Positions 1-7,885 of a stretch of DNA of 64,000 bases are shown piece after piece. The position numbers and the translations under genes were made by a program. Origin of the DNA: Acetivibrio thermocellus ATCC 27405 (lineage in GTDB: Bacteria > Bacillota > Clostridia > Acetivibrionales > Acetivibrionaceae); contig NC_009012.1 of the NCBI RefSeq assembly GCF_000015865.1, forward strand, positions 2,473,081 to 2,537,080. Direction: 5' to 3'. Each line of letters starts with the position of its first letter. The stretch's first letter is position 1. The notes under the pieces were generated by a model. That model searched no databases and had not been told where the DNA came from. It was given only the letters and a program-made list of their open reading frames with translations.

Positions 1-421
1 GCTCCAATTCACGGTATTTCCTATATGACAGGCTTACCAGGGATCTGTCATGACCTGAATTAATAAGATTCATGGCTTCGTCAACCTTAACAAAGTCCAT
101 GAATCGTGAACTGTTTTTTCTTCTTATCTTCATTATTTTATTTTCCTCGTCAAGGGATTTCATAATGTACCACGTGGTTTTATTGCAGAAGGGTTTTTTA
201 TGCGTCGTGGATGAGAATTCATAGTTGGTCTGCCCGGCTGTGTATATGATTTCAGTGGCTATCCCGGATTCCTCCATGATTCTTCTTACCGCTGCTTCAC
301 TCGAAATTTCTCCGTCGTGCATCTTGCCTCTCGGAAGCATCCACTCATTCCTCTCATTTTTAAAAAGAAGAACCTTGTCTCCCGAGAACACCACTCCGCC
401 TGCAAAGCTCCTCATCAGCAT
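1..421 (-). CDS. NUDIX hydrolase family protein (3' end outside window)
   Basis: Reading the minus strand gives an open frame that runs off the left edge. It contains a Nudix box about 30 residues in: G-KMHDG-E, seven residues, then RRIMEESGI. This matches the GX5EX7REUXEEXGU pattern except that the first Glu of REU is Arg. The two metal-binding Glu of EExG are kept. The family hydrolyses nucleoside diphosphates linked to another moiety; the substrate cannot be told here. I chose the start at 421 because GAAAGGGG sits 8 nt upstream. An ATG at 439 is in frame but has no ribosome-binding site. It is transcribed in the same direction as hflX but lies downstream of it, about 150 bp away. Confidence 0.75.
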   Translation of the reverse strand, partial: MLMRSFAGGVVFSGDKVLLFKNERNEWMLPRGKMHDGEISSEAAVRRIMEESGIATEIIYTAGQTNYEFSSTTHKKPFCNKTTWYIMKSLDEENKIMKIRRKNSSRFMDFVKVDEAMNLINSGHDRSLVSLSYRKYRELE

Positions 422-570
422 GATAAAAACCCCTTTCATAATTTAATTGTATATAATTACATATTCTTAAATCTTTCATATATATTAGAAAAACTTTCAT
501 ATATATAATATATTACTTCAATGGTAGTCTTTATTCTGGCTGTGAGGAAATTGCAGCGTTCAGCTGTATA

Positions 571-2319
571 TCAGACAGGGTATTTCCCACAAATATATGC
601 CCTGACAGGTTTCAGTCTGTGTTTTTTTATCAAAGCTTTTACTTCGGTCCCCGACTCGCCGTGAACTTGCTCAAGTATTCTTCCGTTTTGATAAATATAG
701 GATATGACCCATCCGTCACTGTAAGGTATAAAAAGTCTTACCTCCTTTTCATCCTCGGGCAGCATTTCCCTGATGCCTTCGAGCATGGCATCTATTCCCT
801 GTCCTGTAACGGCAGATATTTCAAATATCCTGCCGTTCGGATTGGATATTGCAAGCCTCAGGCCGCCCTTTACCATATCCATCTTGTTGAGTGCCATGAT
901 AACAGGTTTGTTTGCCGCACCGAGACTTTCAAGGATATCGTTCACAACCTTTACTTGTTCTTCCGCCTCCTCATTGGAAGCATCCACCACATGAATCAGC
1001 ATGTCCGCATACACTGCCTCTTCAAGAGTTGACTTGAACGCCTCCACCAACTCATGAGGGAGCTTTCTTATAAATCCCACCGTGTCAATGAGAAGCGCTT
1101 CCCTTCCGTCCGAAAGTCTAAAACTTCTCGTCGTGGGGTCAAGAGTTGCAAAGAGTTTGTCTTCTGCCAGGACGTTGCTTTCGCACAACCTGTTCATAAG
1201 AGTGGATTTTCCCGCGTTGGTATATCCCACCAGCGCAATGGTGGGTATGGCGTTCCTTGTCCGGCTTTCCCTGAAAGAATTTCTTCTCTTTTCCACATCC
1301 TTAAGTTGTGCTTCAAGGAAGCTTATTCTTCTCTTTATATGCCTTCTGTCAACCTCCAGTTTTTTCTCACCCGGACCTCTTGTTCCTATACCGCCTCCGA
1401 GCCTTGAAAGCTGGGTCCCAAGACCCACAAGCCTCGATACCCTGTATTTTAGCTGGGCCAGTTCCACTTGAAGTTTTCCCTCCCGGGAACGCGCCCTTTT
1501 GGCAAATATGTCCAAAATCAAAGTGGTCCTGTCCACAACCTTTACTCCTGTCATCTCTTCAATATTCCTCATCTGGACTCCCGAAAGCTCGTCGTCAAAA
1601 ATTATCAGATTGGCGTCAAGAGCCTGGCATATAAGAGAAAGTTCCTCAACTTTTCCCCTTCCGATAAAAAATGCCGGGTCTTTTGCAGGTCTTCTCTGTA
1701 TTATTTTTTCCAGAACAACCGCTCCGGCAGTGCGGGCCAGCTCTTCCAGTTCGTCCAAAGATCTTTCTCCTTCGCTTTTTCCTCCCACAATGACCTTTGA
1801 CGAAGTCTCAAGCCCAACCAGCACGGCTCTTTCTTCATCGCTCTCATTTAAGTGCACCACCGTACTTTTAAGCTTGTCCGTCTCAAGTATTATGTCCCAA
1901 AGCCTATTCATTCTTTTGTCGTCCTTGCCAAAGGGTCCATACACGGTGGTTTTGCCCAAATTCCCGTTTTCATCCCTCACAGGCAAAGCCGCGTATATTT
2001 CCGTTATCCGCCCGTCTTTCACTCCGACTGCCACCATGGCATCCAGTCTCATCTTAACCAGGGAATTTAAATCCACCAGTGAAACCATTCCCTCACCGTT
2101 GGGATGAGTATGGATGCATCTTACCCCGACAAGGCGTGCCAAATCCTTTCTTCCTTCCACTTCCGGAAGTGAAACGGTGCTGCTGTCTCCCACACTTACG
2201 TCAATTATATTCCCTTTTCTGTTTATATACACCGCTATTTCGCGGTTGATTTTCCCTGTAAGTTCCGCCATTTTGACCGCAAGGCCCGCCGGCAGAAATT
2301 CATCTTTCGCGCCCTGCAT
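571..2319 (-). CDS. hflX: GTPase HflX with long N-terminal extension
   Basis: Ribosome-associated GTPase of the HflX family, which splits or rescues stalled ribosomes. The hallmark glycine-rich linker LSRLGGGIGTRGPGEKK is near residues 310-330, followed by G1 GYTNAGKST, G3 DTVGF and G4 NKMD. At 582 residues it is about 150 longer than E. coli HflX. The extra N-terminal part (about 1-185) contains HTHPNG...SLVD, which fits a JAMM/MPN metalloprotease pattern (HxH, ten residues, D). The ATG used has GAGGAG upstream, but the same frame continues upstream with coding-like sequence (ending SVLKEIEELFD) to a TGA near 2406. It has no ATG/GTG/TTG there, so the true start may be a rare codon further upstream. 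Confidence 0.93.
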   Translation of the reverse strand: MQGAKDEFLPAGLAVKMAELTGKINREIAVYINRKGNIIDVSVGDSSTVSLPEVEGRKDLARLVGVRCIHTHPNGEGMVSLVDLNSLVKMRLDAMVAVGVKDGRITEIYAALPVRDENGNLGKTTVYGPFGKDDKRMNRLWDIILETDKLKSTVVHLNESDEERAVLVGLETSSKVIVGGKSEGERSLDELEELARTAGAVVLEKIIQRRPAKDPAFFIGRGKVEELSLICQALDANLIIFDDELSGVQMRNIEEMTGVKVVDRTTLILDIFAKRARSREGKLQVELAQLKYRVSRLVGLGTQLSRLGGGIGTRGPGEKKLEVDRRHIKRRISFLEAQLKDVEKRRNSFRESRTRNAIPTIALVGYTNAGKSTLMNRLCESNVLAEDKLFATLDPTTRSFRLSDGREALLIDTVGFIRKLPHELVEAFKSTLEEAVYADMLIHVVDASNEEAEEQVKVVNDILESLGAANKPVIMALNKMDMVKGGLRLAISNPNGRIFEISAVTGQGIDAMLEGIREMLPEDEKEVRLFIPYSDGWVISYIYQNGRILEQVHGESGTEVKALIKKHRLKPVRAYICGKYPV

Positions 2320-2478
2320 GTCAAAAAGCTCCTCAATTTCTTTGAGAACCGACGGTTTTAATGATTCCGTGTTCCCTTTTATTCCTTTTATATAAATAAA
2401 GCATCACCCCAATCTTTCATATCCGTACTTGCAATTATTCAACATTGTTATTTTATTGTATCCTGTTGCATCCGGCAA

Positions 2479-2718
2479 CTATTTATTTCCGGTTTCCACA
2501 AACCATTTTTCATCATCAAAAAACAGGTATATTTCTTTTCCCCTTATTCTGCATTTGTACCTTGTGCCTCTTCCTCCCGCTTTTAAAGACGCCGCTTTTG
2601 TCACATCAAGAACCCTGTCCACCTCAAACCTTCGTCCGTCATCCCATACTATTTCCAAAGGAATTTTGTCTCCTTCTTTTGTAAATTTCACAATGGCATC
2701 CACAAAGACCTTTCCCAC
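2479..2718 (-). CDS. small conserved protein next to Y-family polymerase
   Basis: A 79-residue protein beginning MGKVFVDAIVKFTKEGD, predicted to be mostly beta strand with a conserved-looking core (IPLEIVWDDGRRFEVDRVLDV). I do not recognise an assigned function. It lies 26 bp downstream of the Y-family polymerase gene on the same strand and very likely shares its LexA-controlled promoter, so a role in the SOS response or as a polymerase accessory is plausible but inferred from position only. Confidence 0.7.
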   Translation of the reverse strand: MGKVFVDAIVKFTKEGDKIPLEIVWDDGRRFEVDRVLDVTKAASLKAGGRGTRYKCRIRGKEIYLFFDDEKWFVETGNK

Positions 2719-2744
2719 AATATATCACTTCCCTGACAGATTTT

Positions 2745-3944
2745 TTAAATCCTGTTTAATCCTCTGTCCTGAAGCAAAATTCCTCTTCTCACCGAATAAT
2801 ATCCAAATCTCTCCCTGACCCTGTCCACACACTCATCAAGTATCTCAAGCTTTTGCCTTTTTATGTCGTCCGAAAACAATGATATCTGCGTGCATGTATC
2901 CGACTCAACCAAATCCGTCACCCTGACTCCCAGAGCCCTTACGTTTTTTGACCAATTCCAGGATTTTAAAAATATTTCATACGCTTTTTGCGCAATTTCA
3001 GATGTAATACTGGTATGTATGTCAAGCCCGGCCTGCCTTTCCAATGTCTGAAGCTCCGGGTCCTTTATACTTATCTGGACGGTCCTTCCTTTAAGATTGT
3101 GACTTCTAAGCCTTTCTCCCACGCTTTCGGAAAGTACATATATTAAAATCCGGACATCTTCGTTGTTCGTAAGGTCCCTTGGTGCGGTAAGGGAATTTCC
3201 TATGCTCTTTATCGGTATTTCACAATCATTTTTGGCAACAGGGCTGGTATCATAGCCGTTTGCAAAGCTCCACAGGGTATATCCCCATTTTCCCAATTGC
3301 CTTACGAGAAATTCCGAATGGCAATTGGCCAAATCTCCGATAGTAAAAACAGCCATATTGTTAAGTTTCTTTTTTGTTGAATCCCCCACATAAAGAAGAG
3401 CTTCCACCGGAAGTCCCCATATTTTTTCTTTAAAATCATTCTCGGTAATAACCGTAACCGCGTCCGGCTTTTTCATGTCAGACCCAAGCTTTGCAAATAC
3501 TTTATTATAGCTTACGCCAACGGAAACCGTCACTCCCAGCTCCCTTTTTATTCTTTCTCTTATCTCGTTGGCTATCTTCGTCCCGTCTCCAAAAAGCAAT
3601 GTACTTTCACTGACATCAAGCCAGCATTCGTCCAATCCAAAGGATTCCACTCTGTCGGTGTAATATTCGTAAATTTGGCGGGCATATTTTGAAAACTTGT
3701 AATACAAAGAATGATTGGCTTTTACCACAACCAGCCCCGGGCACTTGTTTTTTGCCTCCCATACCGTCTCGCCCGTTTTTACTTTGTATTTTTTTGCCGC
3801 ATAGTTTTTGGCAAGCACTATGCCATGTCTGTCCTCTATCGAGCCACACACCGCAACCGGCTTGTCGCGAAGTTCGGGATGATACAGACATTCCACGCTG
3901 GCATAAAAATTATTAAGGTCGCAGTGAAGAATCACTCTCTTCAT
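2745..3944 (-). CDS. dinB: Y-family DNA polymerase (DinB/UmuC-like)
   Basis: Translesion DNA polymerase of the Y family, 399 residues. It begins MKRVILHCDLNNFYASVE, the metal-binding DxNxFYA motif. The second catalytic site is FGLDECWLDVSE near residue 105, equivalent to the usual YSIDE. A helix-hairpin region and a little-finger domain follow. The product copies across damaged bases with low fidelity. The gene is preceded by a textbook SOS operator between -10 and start, so it should be induced by DNA damage. It could be called a UvrX/UmuC-type polymerase rather than true Pol IV; I saw no clear C-terminal beta-clamp motif. Confidence 0.9.
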   Translation of the reverse strand: MKRVILHCDLNNFYASVECLYHPELRDKPVAVCGSIEDRHGIVLAKNYAAKKYKVKTGETVWEAKNKCPGLVVVKANHSLYYKFSKYARQIYEYYTDRVESFGLDECWLDVSESTLLFGDGTKIANEIRERIKRELGVTVSVGVSYNKVFAKLGSDMKKPDAVTVITENDFKEKIWGLPVEALLYVGDSTKKKLNNMAVFTIGDLANCHSEFLVRQLGKWGYTLWSFANGYDTSPVAKNDCEIPIKSIGNSLTAPRDLTNNEDVRILIYVLSESVGERLRSHNLKGRTVQISIKDPELQTLERQAGLDIHTSITSEIAQKAYEIFLKSWNWSKNVRALGVRVTDLVESDTCTQISLFSDDIKRQKLEILDECVDRVRERFGYYSVRRGILLQDRGLNRI

Positions 3945-3964
3945 TTAATTACACCTTCTTGTAC

Positions 3965-3978
3965 CGAACATTTGTTCG
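3965..3978. promoter_or_regulatory. LexA (SOS) box
   Basis: CGAACATTTGTTCG has the two half-sites of the Gram-positive SOS box (CGAAC-N4-GTTCG). It lies 21 bp upstream of the polymerase ATG and just downstream of its -10 element, so bound LexA would cover the transcription start. Confidence 0.9.
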
Positions 3979-3985
3979 TACTTAT

Positions 3986-4014
3986 ATTATAATGCAACAA
4001 TTTCTAATTGTAAA
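3986..4014 (-). promoter_or_regulatory. sigma-A-like promoter of the Y-polymerase operon
   Basis: On the minus strand TTTACA (4014-4009) and TATAAT (3991-3986) are separated by exactly 17 bp. Transcription would start in or just before the SOS box. Confidence 0.8.
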
Positions 4015-4351
4015 TACTCTGCCGGCATTTATCAGGGCACATTTTCTTCAAGATGCAAAACAAGAGATTTTTTATGATGAATATTATGTAAATTGCTATA
4101 AACACTAAAACTTTGCCTGAAAACAGTCCAAAAAACACCCCCTTCTTTTTTTAATTTTTTGCGAATAATTATTATATAAAGTAAAATTGCATGCAATGCA
4201 CTCTCTTTTTAACCGGTTTAAGCAGATTCCAAAAAACACCAAATTGAAGAAGAATTTCGCATGAAGAAGTCAAAGACAGAAGAACTTTGATACTTTTAAA
4301 AGCCGTGCCCAATGCTCCCGGAGCCACAGTGGAACGGGATGAAAAAACAAA

Positions 4352-4489
4352 GACGATGAACTCAAAGCGGTTATAATTAACGGTGACAATGAAAACAAAG
4401 ATGACATTGACAAGCTTATCAAGGCTTTTTGCAAAGAGCTTAAAGCAAAATACAAAAATAAACATGCAAGAAAGGCACTTATAAGATGA
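4352..4489 (+). pseudogene. decayed coding fragment of unknown origin
   Basis: The plus strand reads DDELKAVIINGDNENKDDID then KLIKAFCKELKAKYKNKH and ends at TGA 4487-4489. It looks like real protein composition but has no start. Just upstream another frame carries a coding-like stretch (LLKAVPNAPGATVERDEK), suggesting one gene broken by a frameshift. I do not recognise the family. Confidence 0.35.
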
Positions 4490-4688
4490 AAATGAGACTG
4501 ACGACTAAAATGGTAAAATGGCGCTGAAAATGGAAATGATGGTCAAAACAAAAACGAACCGAAATAAAAAGGAACAACTGATTTACAAGAAATAACTGAT
4601 TTACGCAAGTCCCACAACTGCCGGAAGGCATGCAAATTCAATCCTTTCATCTTTCATGTGCTTTCGGCAGAATTAAAAATTCATACAC

Positions 4689-4732
4689 TGCAAAAAGCTC
4701 AAGGTTCTCCCCTGACCTTTGAGCTTTTTGCA
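4689..4732. terminator. bidirectional hairpin terminator after dut
   Basis: A 17-bp near-perfect stem (4689-4705 with 4715-4732) contains AAAAAGCTCAAGGT and its complement. The plus-strand side is followed by a T-run (4735-4741). On the minus strand it closes the dut transcript. Confidence 0.75.
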
Positions 4733-4743
4733 GGCTTTTTTTA

Positions 4744-5262
4744 TTACTCCCGTACTCCGGTGGAACCAAATCCCCCACCGCGGTTATTGCCTATTTCCTT
4801 TACCGAATCCACCACTTTAAACTGAATTCTGGGAACACGCTGAAGCACAATTTGTGCAATTCTGTCCCCCTTGCGAATTTTATACACTCCCTGTTTATTG
4901 CCTTTGCTGTCAATGGTAAATTCATTCTGCCCCGAAGAAATTTCTCCGCCGCCGGATGCCGGGGACGTGTTTGTAATTATTATTCCTATCTCATCCCTGT
5001 AACCGCTGTCAATAGTACCCGGAGAGTTTGTGATTCGAAGCGGTGTGTTCAGTGATATCCCGCTTCGGGGACGGACTTGTATTTCATAACCCTCGGGAAT
5101 GGCCATTTTAAGCCCTGTCGGAACTATTACCGTTTCTCCGGGCCTTATGATTACATCCTCGGCGGCACATATGTCCATGCCCGCATCCCATGGCTTCGCA
5201 TATTTCGGTATTACCGCTCCTTCTCTGCATATTTCCACAAATACTTCAACATTTTCCGACAT
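4744..5262 (-). CDS. dut: dUTP diphosphatase
   Basis: Trimeric dUTPase that converts dUTP to dUMP and pyrophosphate, keeping uracil out of DNA and feeding dTMP synthesis. Motifs: AGMDICA (motif 1), RPRSGISL (motif 2), TIDSGYRDEIG (motif 3), GDRIAQIV (motif 4) and the C-terminal RGGGFGSTG (motif 5). At 172 residues it is somewhat long because of a glycine/serine-rich insertion (ASGGGEISSGQNEF) between motifs 3 and 4. I chose the ATG at 5262 because GGGGG lies 7 nt upstream. An in-frame ATG at 5280 is possible. Confidence 0.95.
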   Translation of the reverse strand: MSENVEVFVEICREGAVIPKYAKPWDAGMDICAAEDVIIRPGETVIVPTGLKMAIPEGYEIQVRPRSGISLNTPLRITNSPGTIDSGYRDEIGIIITNTSPASGGGEISSGQNEFTIDSKGNKQGVYKIRKGDRIAQIVLQRVPRIQFKVVDSVKEIGNNRGGGFGSTGVRE

Positions 5263-5304
5263 CCAACTACCCCCAGACAAAATTTTTTACTTTAAATCTT
5301 TTTA

Positions 5305-5377
5305 TTTTATCGGAAAGTTCCTGCTTCACCGGAAAACATCTTACTTTACCGGAAAGCTTCCCACTTTACTGGACACC
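5305..5377. repeat. degenerate 20-bp tandem repeat
   Basis: About 3.5 copies of a 19-20 bp unit, CGGAAAgcttCccACTTTAC-like, start at 5311, 5330, 5350 and 5370. The array fills the gap between the U32 peptidase gene and dut and overlaps the last codons of the former. Confidence 0.6.
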
Positions 5378-7885
5378 CCTTGGGAAATGCCCTTTTGTAA
5401 AGCCTCTGCTTTTTATTTTATCAATCAACTGCTTATAAGAGTCTAACGCCCCGGAACCGTTATTTAAAAGATCCCTGTGCATTTTCACTATGTCTTTTAC
5501 TTCTTTTGGATTTTCATCCGTAAAATTAAGCCGTACCATATCAATACCCAATGTTTTAATTCTATCAACAGTATCTGAAAGCAGCAATACTTTTGCGTTG
5601 AAAATCATGCTTCTGCAGTCAATCCTGTCGCACAGGACGGGAAATTTCATGTTCATTCTGTCCACAAGGTAAAAATCTTTGTCTTTGCAAGGCATGCTGC
5701 ATCTGGAGTTTTTGCCGAAATTGCCTTTTATGCTCCCAACCGGACAATACTCACTGATCATAAGGGGTATTCTTCCGTATACCAGCACTTCTTCCACAAA
5801 ATCCGGAAACTTCCCCATCTCCCTTATCTGATTCAAATTAAGCTCGCAGGACAAAGTCGCCCCGTTAAGCCCCATATCCTTGAGAGTTTTTATTGAAACA
5901 CTGTTAAATATGTTCAGAGAAAAGTCCCCCATAATACGGATTTTTGGGTATGCTCCGGCATATTTCACAGTGCCGGGGTTCCCCGCAAGAATTCCGTCAA
6001 TTCCCATATTTACAATATCATCAAGCCTGGATTTTATCAGCTTGTCATAATTTCCCCTGGTTACCGGGGGAATAAATACAAACAGCTCTGCATTTTCTTT
6101 AATGCTCAAAATCCTTTCTTTGTTTTCCTTTACAAACATGCTGAAAGGAAGGTAGATGCGATCCACTCCAAGGCTTTCATATTCAAGCCCGGCCATGTCT
6201 TTGTAAAAACATGCCGAAATTTTTAAATTTTTTTCCTCCCCGTTTCGACTATTTCCCGGGAAATGCATCACATCCTCCAATTTTTCTTGCAAATTTCCCG
6301 GCTTTCTTAAGGGATATCTGTCGGTTCTTTTTATCTCCAGCTGATTTAGTGCATGACGCCGAATATTGTTGATTTCACTTACGGGTACGGACAAACCGTC
6401 TTCCACATCGGCGAGCAATTCTTTAAATTCAAAAGGAGTCTGTCCGGTTTTTGCCGCCTGTTTCAAAACTTTCTCTTCGGTAACGGGACTTGTCAGAGCT
6501 TTCTCAGGCACGTATGAGGACTTGACTTCAACTTTGTTTCCCTCATAATCCTTCACAATAATTGACAGAGGTTTGCCTCCCGCCACAGTAATCCTTCCTT
6601 CAATGGGAATTCTCTTTTTGAATTTTCCGGTGAAAGATTCTCTGGCAGAAGCATTAAGCTTTTTGTCGGACGTCTTGTAAACTTTGTTTCCCTTGTTTAT
6701 CCTGCCTTTGACGTTTCTTACCTCAACCACCTGCTGCGGCAGTGCTTCCGTCACTGCCTTGCCGTTTACCCGGATTGACGTTACAATTGTTCCCGGGCTT
6801 TCATCCTCACCGTTCCACACCTCTATCCCGTCACCAAGGCTTAAAGGTTCCTCAAGTTTTATTTTTATGCTGCCTTGCGCCCTGTCACAGGCCATTACTT
6901 TTCCCACGTATATTCCCCAGTTTTTAGGCTTCTCAAAGCTCATCATATCTTTTCCCGTTTTTCCTTCCAGATATCCTTTTGAGAAGCCCCCCCGGTTGAA
7001 TATCTGGAGAAGGTCCTTCATATCCTTTTCCACAATACCTTCATTACGACTGTCCGTACTCTCAAACAGCCTGTCAAGATATTTTCTGTAAATCCTCACC
7101 ACGGTGGCCACATACTCGGCGCTTTTCATTCTGCCTTCAATTTTAAGCGATTTTACACCACTTTTTATAATTTTATCCAAAATATCAACAGAGCACAGGT
7201 CTTTTGGGCTCATAAAATACCCTCTGTTCGCTTTTCTTTGAGGCAGACCGCTTCCTTCGCCAACTTCCAGAAGCTGATACGGAAGCCTGCAGGGCTGGGC
7301 ACATTTTCCGCGGTTTCCGCTTCTTCCTCCAATAATACTGCTCATAAGGCATTGTCCCGAATAGCAGACACACAACGCCCCATGAACAAACACTTCCACC
7401 TCCAGTGAAGTATTTTCAGTAATATATTGTATTTCCTCCAGCGACAACTCCCTTGCAAGCACAACCCTTTTAAATCCCAGTTCCTCGAGCAGCTTTACGC
7501 CCTGCAAATTGTATACTGTCATCTGTGTGCTTGCGTGAAGTGCAAGATCCGGATACAGCTTTCTTATCAAACTCGCCAGTCCGATATCCTGGACTATCAC
7601 CCCGTCAATACCTGCAAGGTACGACCGCTCCAATGCTTTGAGCGCCTCTCTCATCTCACTGTCGCTTATCAGGATGTTCATGGTCTGATATACATTTACA
7701 TCCCGCACATGGGCATAGTGTATTACCTCTTTGATTTTTTCCTCATCAAAGTTTGAAGCATACTGCCTTGCATTAAACAACTTTCCCCCCACGTATACCG
7801 CGTCCGCACCGTTTTCGACGGCTGCCATAAATGCTTCCCAGTCTCCGCAGGGGGCAAGCAATTCCAGTTTAAAATCTCTTGTCAT
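5366..7885 (-). CDS. U32 family peptidase / RlhA-like protein
   Basis: An 839-residue protein of the large U32 type. The N-terminal U32 domain starts LELLAPCGDWEAFMAAVENGADAVY. It carries the signature region EVFVHGALCVCYSGQCLMSS with the family's cysteines, then GGRSGNRGKCAQPCR. A middle domain resembles DUF3656. The C-terminal third repeats U32-like features (EVLVYGRIPLMISEYCPVGS, CSMPCKDKDFYL). In E. coli the related RlhA makes 5-hydroxycytidine in 23S rRNA. Whether this paralogue acts on RNA or protein is not visible. Its start overlaps the upstream gene by 4 bp, so translation is probably coupled. Confidence 0.88.
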   Translation of the reverse strand: MTRDFKLELLAPCGDWEAFMAAVENGADAVYVGGKLFNARQYASNFDEEKIKEVIHYAHVRDVNVYQTMNILISDSEMREALKALERSYLAGIDGVIVQDIGLASLIRKLYPDLALHASTQMTVYNLQGVKLLEELGFKRVVLARELSLEEIQYITENTSLEVEVFVHGALCVCYSGQCLMSSIIGGRSGNRGKCAQPCRLPYQLLEVGEGSGLPQRKANRGYFMSPKDLCSVDILDKIIKSGVKSLKIEGRMKSAEYVATVVRIYRKYLDRLFESTDSRNEGIVEKDMKDLLQIFNRGGFSKGYLEGKTGKDMMSFEKPKNWGIYVGKVMACDRAQGSIKIKLEEPLSLGDGIEVWNGEDESPGTIVTSIRVNGKAVTEALPQQVVEVRNVKGRINKGNKVYKTSDKKLNASARESFTGKFKKRIPIEGRITVAGGKPLSIIVKDYEGNKVEVKSSYVPEKALTSPVTEEKVLKQAAKTGQTPFEFKELLADVEDGLSVPVSEINNIRRHALNQLEIKRTDRYPLRKPGNLQEKLEDVMHFPGNSRNGEEKNLKISACFYKDMAGLEYESLGVDRIYLPFSMFVKENKERILSIKENAELFVFIPPVTRGNYDKLIKSRLDDIVNMGIDGILAGNPGTVKYAGAYPKIRIMGDFSLNIFNSVSIKTLKDMGLNGATLSCELNLNQIREMGKFPDFVEEVLVYGRIPLMISEYCPVGSIKGNFGKNSRCSMPCKDKDFYLVDRMNMKFPVLCDRIDCRSMIFNAKVLLLSDTVDRIKTLGIDMVRLNFTDENPKEVKDIVKMHRDLLNNGSGALDSYKQLIDKIKSRGFTKGHFPRGVQ

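Larger units (their letters stand above)
4021..4743. other. non-coding stretch with a coding relic and terminator
   Basis: About 720 bp between the divergent-looking polymerase promoter and the end of dut. It holds no intact gene. A decayed coding fragment (4352-4489) and a hairpin terminator (4689-4732) are listed separately. The remainder is A-rich low-complexity sequence (for example 4490-4570). Confidence 0.6.

Noticed and set aside
1499-2107. 202-codon plus-strand frame
   Set aside because: Lies fully inside hflX in the opposite direction; Ser/Pro-rich shadow of a Glu/Lys-rich coding strand.
4172-4465. 97-codon minus-strand frame
   Set aside because: Phe/Val/Ser-rich antisense of the A-rich relic; no start signals.
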